DNA of 7,423 nucleotides, from contig DIPH01000034.1 of NCBI GenBank assembly GCA_002424045.1, forward strand, positions 1 through 7,423. Direction: 5' to 3'. The number at the start of each line of letters is the position of its first letter. Position 1 is the stretch's first letter. The translations under genes and the position numbers were made by a program. Origin of the DNA: Firmicutes bacterium UBA5493. Lineage in GTDB: Bacteria; Bacillota; Limnochordia; Darwinibacteriales; Darwinibacteriaceae. A model generated the notes under the pieces. That model ran no database searches. It saw nothing but the letters and a program-made list of their open reading frames with translations, and had not been told where the DNA came from. Shown here in pieces: positions 1 to 5,406 of the stretch.

Positions 1-333
1 TCACTTGCTGGGTCCATTATAATGGCTTTGGGAGAGATCGTGCCGCAGATGATTTATTTGCAGCCAGTAAACAATGAATTTTTCAGCCAGTCCAAAACGA
101 AAAGCGATCCGCGATTCATCCTACAACGACCTTCAAAGTCCCATGGAATATGGATCATGATTATAATATAAACTTCAAATCCTCTTTATTACTTCTACAT
201 CACAAAATCAGAATCAAGTATCAACCCACTAAACCATGTTTTAGTATAAATCACAGCAACTGAGTTTCATCCATGCTTACGGCTTAGATGTAGATTCGGG
301 CGACTACAATCAACGCCTTATTGCGTATCATCT
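1..333. other. stretch without a convincing gene
   Basis: This AT-rich stretch lies beyond the stop of the small helical protein. Short open frames exist on both strands, for example plus-strand 3-77 and 74-160 and a minus-strand frame across about 70-180. None has a plausible ribosome binding site with a recognisable product. No tRNA, strong hairpin with a T-run, or repeat array was seen. It may be degenerate coding DNA (see 245-391). Confidence 0.5.
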
Positions 334-391
334 TTATGACACTATGTACCGACTTAAATTCTTTTCTAGTTCGTCCTGCCAACTCTTGTAG
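245..391 (+). pseudogene. possible 3' remnant of a phosphotransferase/kinase-like gene
   Basis: A plus-strand frame without a start codon at its upstream end runs from after a TAG at 242 to a TAG at 389. It contains FIHAYGLDVDSGDYNQRLIA followed by YHLYDTMYRLKFF. This loosely resembles the C-terminal end of aminoglycoside-phosphotransferase-like kinases, where a YGL(D) turn precedes a helix of the form RLxxYxLxxxxxxL. No kinase catalytic motif (HGDxxxxN or DFD/DWE) is readable upstream in any frame. It overlaps the convergent small helical ORF by 58 bases, which argues against a living gene. The call rests on a pattern impression only. Confidence 0.2.
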
Positions 392-627
392 CGGGGGAGT
401 AGTGTCAGTTGCATGACCTCAAGAGTCCCGCCATGTTCGTGGCTTTCATAAGCCCTCACAATCCAATTGAATCCATCCCTTAGCGATTCGGTAGCAGTGG
501 CTAGATCAGCATCGCCTTCCTCCGGTTGATTAGTGTTTAGAACGTTCTCTATTTCGCTAAAGGAATGAATTACATCAGCAAAGACCGGCATTGCTTGTTC
601 AAAATTACCTTGCCCGTTCCTTGACAT
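334..627 (-). CDS. small helical protein of unknown function (C-terminal part of a frameshifted gene, or a coupled ORF)
   Basis: The frame from ATG 627 encodes 97 residues beginning MSRNGQGNFEQAMPVFADVI and ending LPRYKSWQDELEKNLSRYIVS. It is acidic and predicted mainly helical, with helices around 8-31, 40-63 and 70-92 separated by Asn/Gly/Glu-rich turns. No signal peptide, membrane segment or catalytic motif is visible. The first six residues probably do not belong to the ancestral protein, because the preceding 28-codon frame supplies a better N-terminus (see 605-691). If independent, its start could be coupled to that frame, with AGAAGG about 8 bases upstream. The pattern resembles small helical proteins of unknown function found near flagellar genes in Firmicutes, possibly the DUF8042 group; that name is from memory and unverified. 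It follows the acetyltransferase gene closely and may share its transcript. Confidence 0.6.
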   Translation of the reverse strand: MSRNGQGNFEQAMPVFADVIHSFSEIENVLNTNQPEEGDADLATATESLRDGFNWIVRAYESHEHGGTLEVMQLTLLPRYKSWQDELEKNLSRYIVS

Positions 628-691
628 ACTCTAAACCTTCTAGACCTGTTTCTGCTAGTTCCAGTAATCTTTTCGCTAAGTCACGATTCAT
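605..691 (-). pseudogene. N-terminal piece of a small helical protein, split from its C-terminal part by a frameshift
   Basis: A 28-codon frame starts at ATG 691, with AAAGGG 9 bases upstream. It encodes MNRDLAKRLLELAETGLEGL followed by EYVKERAR and a TAA stop at 605. The piece is strongly helical and looks like the first helix of a longer protein. The next frame (334-627) overlaps it and continues the same kind of sequence: removing one A from GCAAGG near 610-614 gives KERAGNFEQAM and joins the two into 118 residues. An upstream in-frame ATG at 709 would add six residues but has no ribosome binding site. The break could be a real mutation, a sequencing error or, less likely, recoding. Confidence 0.5.
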
Positions 692-744
692 TGCGTTCAA
701 CCCTTTCATGCTGTCAGTACCAAAAGCCCGCATATGGGTGTTTA

Positions 745-1299
745 TCATAAAATGGGGGGTACATCCTTTTCAGGAGCGGCTCGGAGAGACGACCCGATCA
801 ATGGGAAAAACCATATCGTGTTGAAATCTTCTTGGTCGGCAGGACGAAAGCCAGTCGTCTCCAGAAGATGAATCATAACCTTCCGATTTGGGTTTTTCAT
901 CCGAATAGTTGCAGTGATTTCATTCCAAGACACAGGCATTACTTCTTCGAGTAACAATTCTAAGGCTTTTCTCGCAACTCCCCTCCCCGAATACTCATCA
1001 AATACAGCGAGAGTCATGTCTGCAGAATACTGCCCGACAGGGATCAAAGCGATGTAGCCTACGTGCTGAGAATCCAACATCAAATCATAAAAAACTACCT
1101 CATCAGAATATATATTTGGCGCAGAGCCTTGGCTTATTTTCTTTTCAATTTTGCCTAACTCTCTGTTAAACTCTTGTTCTAACGCATACTCCCCTGTACA
1201 CTCATAGCCATACGCTTTCCATCCGTATTTTTTCAAATGTTCAACTTCCTCCAGAGTAACAGTAGGATTTGGATTGAGACAAAGGATTAACTCCGTCAA
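745..1299 (-). CDS. GNAT-family N-acetyltransferase
   Basis: This is a probable acetyl-CoA-dependent N-acyltransferase of 184 residues; the substrate is unknown. Strand beta-4 and motif A read DMTLAVFDEYSGRGVARKAL (94-113). GRGVA forms the pyrophosphate-binding loop, with Ser in place of the usual first Gln/Arg. Motif B follows as ATIRMKNPNRKVMIHLLETTGF (130-151), with the Asn and the terminal GF typical of the family. The frame starts at TTG (1299-1297); GGTGAGGTGG (1314-1305) is well placed for it. An ATG four bases upstream (1303) is out of frame and opens only a 20-codon ORF. The C-terminal tail after FNTIWFFPL is not recognised. It follows the flagellin terminator, so it needs its own promoter, and none is convincing in 1300-1390. 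A role in modifying flagellin sugars or protein is possible from position only; a stand-alone small-molecule acetyltransferase is equally likely. Confidence 0.82.
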   Translation of the reverse strand: MTELILCLNPNPTVTLEEVEHLKKYGWKAYGYECTGEYALEQEFNRELGKIEKKISQGSAPNIYSDEVVFYDLMLDSQHVGYIALIPVGQYSADMTLAVFDEYSGRGVARKALELLLEEVMPVSWNEITATIRMKNPNRKVMIHLLETTGFRPADQEDFNTIWFFPLIGSSLRAAPEKDVPPIL

Positions 1300-1390
1300 T
1301 CATACCACCTCACCAAAATTCTTACTCTAATATCTAAATCAGAGTTAATGGATAAATGAGCCCAGGATACAAAGAAATGCTACCTCTTCT

Positions 1391-1421
1391 AAAAAAAGAA
1401 AGGCTCCTCGCGGGAGCCCTT
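1391..1421 (-). terminator. Rho-independent terminator of the flagellin gene
   Basis: On the minus strand AAGGGCTCC (1421-1413) and GGAGCCTTT (1407-1399) form a 9-base-pair stem with one G-U around the loop CGCGA. A C and then seven T follow (1397-1391). It begins 20 bases after the flagellin TAG stop and closes that unit before the acetyltransferase gene. Confidence 0.9.
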
Positions 1422-1441
1422 CTATGAACTTACGTTTGAAA

Positions 1442-2632
1442 CTATCCAAGCAATTGCAGTACGCTCTGAGGAGCCATGTTAGCTTGAGCCAACATAGCAG
1501 TAGCTGCTTGTTGGAGAATGTTGTTCTTTGTGAATGCCATAATCTCTTCAGCCATGTCTAGGTCACGAATCCGAGACTCAGCGGCTTGGAGGTTCTCAGC
1601 AGATGTGCCGAGGTTGTTGATTGTGTGTTCTAGGCGATTCTGATAAGCACCCAGTTTGGAACGCTCTGCAGAAACAGTCTTAATTGCATCATCAACAATA
1701 GTAATCGCCTCATTAGCTTCACCCTGAGTGAGAACTCCGCCAGTTGTTGCGGTTTCTACGTTGTCAACCCTCAATGAACTGACAAAAGCAGGACTGTTGT
1801 CGATAGTCTGAGCACCATTAGCAAAACCGAATGCATCTTCACCATCAACACTATATTCTGCCTCTGCATCTTTTGCGATAAAAGTGATCTTGTTGCCATC
1901 AAGTAACTTTGCTTCAACTTTACCACCTAGATTCGCGTCCTCAGCAATCGCCTCATTAATTGCCTTAACTACCTCGTCAGCTGTACCATAATCCTGGTCT
2001 AAAGTTATAGTCACAGTATTAGGAGTGGTGGCGTCGTCGCTGATGGTTACAGTAGCATTACTAGTAGAAAAATCCGTGGTGATTGACCCAGCAGAGGTTA
2101 CAGCTGCTCCTCCAGTGAAATCAGTTGATCCGATGGCATCAGTTTTCATGCTAGCTACGCCCACTACCATATTTTGATCAGCATTAGCACCAATATGGAA
2201 CTTCTTATCTGAATATGTTCCGTCCAATAAGGTTTGGGTATTGAACTCTGTTTGATTTGCAATTCGATCTATTTCTTCGAGTAATTGATTGATTTCTTTT
2301 TGAATCTCTTTGCGGTCATCAAGTGTATTTGTGTCTGTTGCGGCTTGATCAGCAAGTTCTCTCATTCTTTGCAGAATGGAGTGTGTTTCATTCAGGGCAC
2401 CTTCAGCGGTTTGAATCAAAGAGATACCGTCTTGAGCATTTCTGCTAGCTTGTTTTAAGCCACGGATTTGGCCTCTCATTTTTTCAGAGATTGCTAGACC
2501 TGCTGCGTCGTCACCGGCACGGTTGATTCTAAAGCCGGAGGAGAGTTTCTCCATTGATTTTGATGCACCGGCCTGATTCATGCCCAACTGCCTATGTGCG
2601 TTTAGTGCCATAATGTTGTTGTTAATTCTCAT
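1442..2632 (-). CDS. hag: flagellin (filament protein)
   Basis: This is the major structural subunit of the flagellar filament, exported through the flagellar type III apparatus. The 396-residue product starts MRINNNIMALNAHRQL and carries the D0/D1 helices, including RINRAGDDAAGLAISEKMRG and LQRMRELA (87-94), the segment that contacts TLR5 in recognised flagellins. The variable middle (about 165-300) has a Ser/Thr-rich stretch (168-210) and a segment around 205-260 resembling a flagellin IN motif. The C-terminal D1/D0 begins near ERSKLGAYQNRLEHTINN and ends MLAQANMAPQSVLQLLG. There is no cysteine, as usual for filament proteins. The ATG at 2632 has AAGGAGG 8 bases upstream; the in-frame TTG at 2710 would add 26 residues translated from the leader and is rejected. 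It is a single-gene unit with its own sigma-D promoter and terminator. The symbol follows Bacillus use (fliC elsewhere). Confidence 0.97.
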   Translation of the reverse strand: MRINNNIMALNAHRQLGMNQAGASKSMEKLSSGFRINRAGDDAAGLAISEKMRGQIRGLKQASRNAQDGISLIQTAEGALNETHSILQRMRELADQAATDTNTLDDRKEIQKEINQLLEEIDRIANQTEFNTQTLLDGTYSDKKFHIGANADQNMVVGVASMKTDAIGSTDFTGGAAVTSAGSITTDFSTSNATVTISDDATTPNTVTITLDQDYGTADEVVKAINEAIAEDANLGGKVEAKLLDGNKITFIAKDAEAEYSVDGEDAFGFANGAQTIDNSPAFVSSLRVDNVETATTGGVLTQGEANEAITIVDDAIKTVSAERSKLGAYQNRLEHTINNLGTSAENLQAAESRIRDLDMAEEIMAFTKNNILQQAATAMLAQANMAPQSVLQLLG

Positions 2633-2635
2633 TAC

Positions 2636-2656
2636 ATTTACCTCCTTGTGGTAAAT
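2636..2656 (-). promoter_or_regulatory. CsrA-type binding hairpin 2 overlapping the flagellin ribosome binding site
   Basis: ATTTACC (2656-2650) pairs perfectly with GGTAAAT (2642-2636) over 7 base pairs, leaving the loop ACAAGGA (2649-2643). The loop repeats the core of hairpin 1. The Shine-Dalgarno AAGGAGG (2647-2641) is partly in the loop and partly in the stem, 8 bases before the ATG. A protein bound here would block ribosomes, as CsrA does on Bacillus subtilis hag. The stem itself may also damp translation. The two loop GGA motifs are 33 bases apart. Confidence 0.7.
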
Positions 2657-2669
2657 AAAGATTTTTTGA

Positions 2670-2685
2670 GGAACATCCTTGTTCC
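2670..2685 (-). promoter_or_regulatory. CsrA-type binding hairpin 1 in flagellin leader
   Basis: GGAACA (2685-2680), loop AGGA (2679-2676) and TGTTCC (2675-2670) form a perfect 6-base-pair hairpin with GGA in the loop. The embedded GAACAAGGATGT matches the published CsrA selection consensus RUACARGGAUGU at 11 of 12 positions. CsrA binds GGA in hairpin loops, and Bacillus subtilis hag mRNA has an upstream CsrA site of this kind. Binding in this organism is inferred; csrA and fliW lie outside the window. Confidence 0.7.
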
Positions 2686-2697
2686 TTTGGACTAAAG

Positions 2698-2716
2698 TCG
2701 AGGTGATCAATCTCGA
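2698..2716 (-). promoter_or_regulatory. small middle stem-loop of the flagellin leader
   Basis: TCGAG (2716-2712) and CTCGA (2702-2698) form a 5-base-pair stem around ATTGATCAC. It lies between the 5' hairpin and the first CsrA-like hairpin. It carries no GGA motif. The stem is short and may simply be a spacer structure. Confidence 0.3.
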
Positions 2717-2725
2717 TTCTAGCCC

Positions 2726-2760
2726 GGTATAACAAGCCTTGGCCTTTGGCTTATTATCCC
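2726..2760 (-). promoter_or_regulatory. stem-loop at the 5' end of the flagellin leader
   Basis: The arms ATAATAAGCC (2757-2748) and GGCTTGTTAT (2738-2729) pair over 10 base pairs with one G-U, around the 9-base loop AAAGGCCAA. After one G/A mismatch, two further G-C pairs extend the base. It would begin about 5 bases after the predicted transcription start. No run of T follows, so it is not a standard Rho-independent terminator. A role in shielding the 5' end of an abundant mRNA from decay is inferred from position only. Confidence 0.5.
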
Positions 2761-2771
2761 CGTTAATACTA

Positions 2772-2798
2772 TTATCGTCTTGTCCCCGGGATACTTTA
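2772..2798 (-). promoter_or_regulatory. sigma-D (sigma-28) type flagellar promoter for flagellin
   Basis: On the minus strand TAAA (2798-2795) is followed by a 15-base spacer and GACGATAA (2779-2772). The sigma-D consensus known from Bacillus subtilis is TAAA, 14-16 bases, GCCGATAT, so the first element is perfect and the second matches at 6 of 8 positions. The start of transcription is inferred near 2765, giving a leader of about 130 bases. It lies directly upstream of the flagellin gene, the classic target of this late flagellar sigma factor. TAAA is only about 30 bases past the glgA stop codon. Confidence 0.83.
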
Positions 2799-2828
2799 GG
2801 CTTTTTGTGGATTTTTTTCAGTTTCTGG

Positions 2829-4262
2829 CTACTTGGTCACCTGCTCATAAAGCTCCTTATACTTTTTGGCGCTCTGTTCCCAGCTGAAATCAGCCCGCAT
2901 GGCCCTACCCACCATACGTTTCCAGGCACCCTCTTTGTCGGTTTCATAGAGATGAACCGCTCTTTGTATTGTAAAGAGTAGTTCATGGGCATTGTAATTG
3001 GCAAAGCTAAAACCAAGACCTTCATCGGTTTCTTTATTATAGGGTGTGACTGTATCCTTAAGTCCCCCAGTCTCTCTCACAATGGGGAGTGACCCATAGC
3101 GCATGGCAATTAATTGCCCCAGTCCACAGGGCTCAAAAAGACTGGGCATTAAGAAGAGATCCGAGGCAGCATAGATCTTATGGGCCAAGACATTTTCGAA
3201 CCTAATGTTGGCACTCACCTTTTCCGGATGCGTGGTGGCAAAATGCTTAAACATCTGCTCAAACTGGGCTTCACCCGTTCCTAATACTACAATCTGCAGA
3301 TTCAGCTCCAAGATTTCACCCAAGACATGCGCGATGAGATCTAGACCCTTCTGCCTGGCCAGGCGTGTGACCATACCGAGCATGGGAATGCTGGGATCTG
3401 GTGCGAGACCCAGCTCCCCTTGGAGAGCTACCTTGTTCTCCTCTTTTCTTTTCGGTGATCGCCAAGTGTAATTCCTCGTTATGTGTTGATCTGTCTGGGG
3501 ATTCCACTCCTGGGTGTCAATCCCATTAATGATCCCACTCATAAACGATTGGCGCCTGGCAAGGACGCCCTCTAGGTCTGCCCCATAAAAGGGTGTCTGA
3601 ATCTCCTTAGCATAGGTGGGGCTCACCGTGGTTAAGAGATTGGCGTAGTTTAAACCGCCCTTCATAAAGCTCACCTGATCGTGATACTCCACCCCATTCA
3701 CATTAAAATGCTCCCAGCCCAGTCCTAAGAGATCGCCCAAGATGCTCTTGGAGAACACGCCTTGGTACTGGAGGTTATGAATGGTAAAAACGGTCTTCAC
3801 CTTACTATAAAACTCCTGATTCCTGTATTGGGTCAGCATCACCGGAATCATCCCGCTGTGCCAGTCATGGCAGTGGATCACATCAGGCTTAAAATCCAGA
3901 GAGGGTAAAGCCTCCAAAATCGCCCGGTTAAAGAAGGAAAAACGCTCACCATCATCGAAAAACCCGTAGGTTCCAGGCCTTTTAAAATGTGACTCATTAT
4001 CGATGAAGTAAAAGACCACACCTTCGTGGACTAGCTTTAACACACCACAATACTGACTGCGCCAGCCCACCTGAACGGAGAAGCGGTGCACCAGTTCCAT
4101 CTCTTTTTCATACTGGGGAGGTGTATCACCATACTTGGGTAAAACAACCCGTACATTCACCCCAGCTTTTTGCAGTTCCTTCGGTAAGGCCCCAATTACA
4201 TCGGCTAAACCACCCGTCTTCGAAAAAGGCACGCCCTCCGCCGCCACAAATAGAACGTTCAC
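2829..4262 (-). CDS. glgA: glycogen synthase GlgA (ADP-glucose type, GT5)
   Basis: GlgA transfers glucose from ADP-glucose to the non-reducing end of alpha-1,4-glucan. The 477 residues show the GT-B fold in order: KTGGLADVIGALPKEL (15-30) binding ADP-glucose, HCHDWHSGMIP (130-140), FTIHNLQYQG (159-168), NGIDTQEWNP (246-255) and TRLARQKG (299-306) with Arg300 and Lys305. The FEPCGLGQLIAMRYG block (from 376) contains Glu377. These positions and the length coincide with the known catalytic residues of E. coli GlgA. The start is GTG at 4262, because an AAGGAGG ribosome binding site (4271-4277) lies 8 bases upstream and the product then begins MNVLFVAAEG as in other family members. A GTG at 4283 would overlap the glgD stop and would place the AAGGAGG inside the coding region. 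It is the last glg gene of the run; no terminator is visible after its TAG stop. Confidence 0.96.
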   Translation of the reverse strand: MNVLFVAAEGVPFSKTGGLADVIGALPKELQKAGVNVRVVLPKYGDTPPQYEKEMELVHRFSVQVGWRSQYCGVLKLVHEGVVFYFIDNESHFKRPGTYGFFDDGERFSFFNRAILEALPSLDFKPDVIHCHDWHSGMIPVMLTQYRNQEFYSKVKTVFTIHNLQYQGVFSKSILGDLLGLGWEHFNVNGVEYHDQVSFMKGGLNYANLLTTVSPTYAKEIQTPFYGADLEGVLARRQSFMSGIINGIDTQEWNPQTDQHITRNYTWRSPKRKEENKVALQGELGLAPDPSIPMLGMVTRLARQKGLDLIAHVLGEILELNLQIVVLGTGEAQFEQMFKHFATTHPEKVSANIRFENVLAHKIYAASDLFLMPSLFEPCGLGQLIAMRYGSLPIVRETGGLKDTVTPYNKETDEGLGFSFANYNAHELLFTIQRAVHLYETDKEGAWKRMVGRAMRADFSWEQSAKKYKELYEQVTK

Positions 4263-4279
4263 TGCATCTGCCTCCTTAC

Positions 4280-5395
4280 TCACACCGTGGCCAGCTTGGT
4301 AATGACCATGGGAAAACTCGGATCTCCCGTGAGGGTCTTCCCCGCGGAGATAGTGACATCCTTGTCTAAAATCACGTTCCTCAAGGTTACACCAGGGCCT
4401 AACTTGGCCTTTTGCATTACAATAGAGTCTCTGATCACAACGCCAGGCCCAACCTCCACACCCCGAAAGAGAATACTGTTTTCCACCGTACCCTCAATGG
4501 TACATCCAGTCGCAATCAAAGAATTGGAGACTTTAGAGCCCTCTAAATAACGGACCGGGGCTTCGTGTTTCACCTTGGTGTTAATTTGTCCATGGGTATA
4601 AAAGAGATCCTGCCACACTTCGGGCCTTAAAAGATCCATACTATGCTGGTAATAACTTCTCAGGGAGTTGATGGCCCCCACATAACCTCTATGCTCATAG
4701 CCATAGATCTTTAGCTCCCCGAGGCGGGGCATAATGGCTTCTGTAAAGAGATCCCTCTTTTGCCTGGCACTGTAGTGATCCACAAGATTAATCAAAAGGT
4801 CCTTACGCATCACATACATATTCAAAGAAATCTTGCTACTGGTGCAGTGCATGGGATTAAGGGCCATATCTAAAACCCTTCCATTTTCGGCGGTGACAAA
4901 GGCTGTATAAGGAGGATACGCGGCCAAGTCCTGGGTCTGGTTGTAAACCACGGTAATATCGGCCTTCTTTTCTAAGTGATAGGCCAAAACCGCTTCATAA
5001 TCTAAGTTGGTCACCATGCTGCAACCAGAAAAGATAGCATACTCCTGGCGACTCTTTTCTAAGTAGCCCCGATTATGCCTTAGATTGATCAAATTGCTCG
5101 TAATTCCCTCGCCACCCTCTGTGCGTAGGGGGGCAGGCAAAAGAAACATACCATCCCTCTGCCTATTTAAATCCCACTCTTTGCCATCCTTGATGTGATC
5201 TAAGAGAGGACCAAAACGGTCGTTCAGCAAAATCCCCACATTACGAATGCCTGCATTGACCATATTACTAAGAGTAAAATCAATGACACGATAGCGTCCT
5301 CCAAAGGGCACGGCCCCTAAGGTACGGTGTATGGTCAGCTCGCCTAAACCCTCCGTCGGTTCAGACAAATCAATAATACCTAGCAAGTTTCTCAT
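4280..5395 (-). CDS. glgD: ADP-glucose pyrophosphorylase regulatory subunit GlgD
   Basis: This is a 371-residue paralogue of GlgC that pairs with it in Firmicutes; in studied cases GlgD is inactive alone but raises GlgC activity. The shared fold shows in VPFGGRYRVIDFTLSN (29-44) and in a C-terminal beta-helix (about 285-355). The catalytic features are gone. The GGxGxRL loop is replaced by SEPTEGLGEL. The GDH catalytic Asp region of GlgC (SGDHIYKMDY) reads SGCSMVTNLDY here. The FxEKP motif is absent (ALNPMHC). These losses are typical of GlgD and do not indicate decay. The start is taken at the ATG at 5395, which has a GGAGGG ribosome binding site directly after the glgC stop and gives MRNLLGIIDLSE. 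An in-frame ATG at 5419 would overlap glgC and has no such site. The gene overlaps the alternative GTG of glgA. Confidence 0.95.
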   Translation of the reverse strand: MRNLLGIIDLSEPTEGLGELTIHRTLGAVPFGGRYRVIDFTLSNMVNAGIRNVGILLNDRFGPLLDHIKDGKEWDLNRQRDGMFLLPAPLRTEGGEGITSNLINLRHNRGYLEKSRQEYAIFSGCSMVTNLDYEAVLAYHLEKKADITVVYNQTQDLAAYPPYTAFVTAENGRVLDMALNPMHCTSSKISLNMYVMRKDLLINLVDHYSARQKRDLFTEAIMPRLGELKIYGYEHRGYVGAINSLRSYYQHSMDLLRPEVWQDLFYTHGQINTKVKHEAPVRYLEGSKVSNSLIATGCTIEGTVENSILFRGVEVGPGVVIRDSIVMQKAKLGPGVTLRNVILDKDVTISAGKTLTGDPSFPMVITKLATV

Positions 5396-5406
5396 GGTTA
5401 CCCTCC

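Noticed and set aside
3..77. Plus-strand frame open from the left edge containing NGFGRDRAADDLFAASKQ
   Set aside because: It is too short to identify, and nothing in the neighbouring sequence supports a gene ending here.
311..327. Hairpin ACGC/GCGT after the small helical ORF as a terminator
   Set aside because: The stem is only about four base pairs and no T-run follows on either strand.
591..824. Plus-strand 77-codon ORF opposite the acetyltransferase end
   Set aside because: It has no good ribosome binding site and no recognisable domain, and it covers two better-supported minus-strand frames.
1300..1380. Sigma-A promoter for the acetyltransferase gene
   Set aside because: AT-rich hexamers occur, but no pair with proper spacing matches the -35 and -10 consensus well enough to call.
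2633..2710. N-terminal extension of flagellin from the in-frame TTG at 2710
   Set aside because: The extra 26 residues come from the structured leader. The ATG at 2632 has a perfect ribosome binding site and gives the standard MRINNN start.
4263..4283. GTG at 4283 as the glgA start, overlapping the glgD stop as GTGA
   Set aside because: AAGGAGG lies downstream of it and correctly serves the GTG at 4262, which also gives the conserved N-terminus.
2739..4550. Plus-strand and alternative-frame ORFs of 60-90 codons inside glgA and glgD
   Set aside because: They are shadows opposite or within well-supported genes and have no recognisable product.
4280..5395. GlgD as a decayed or mutated GlgC copy
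   Set aside because: Loss of catalytic residues with an intact fold and full-length frame is the normal state of GlgD.
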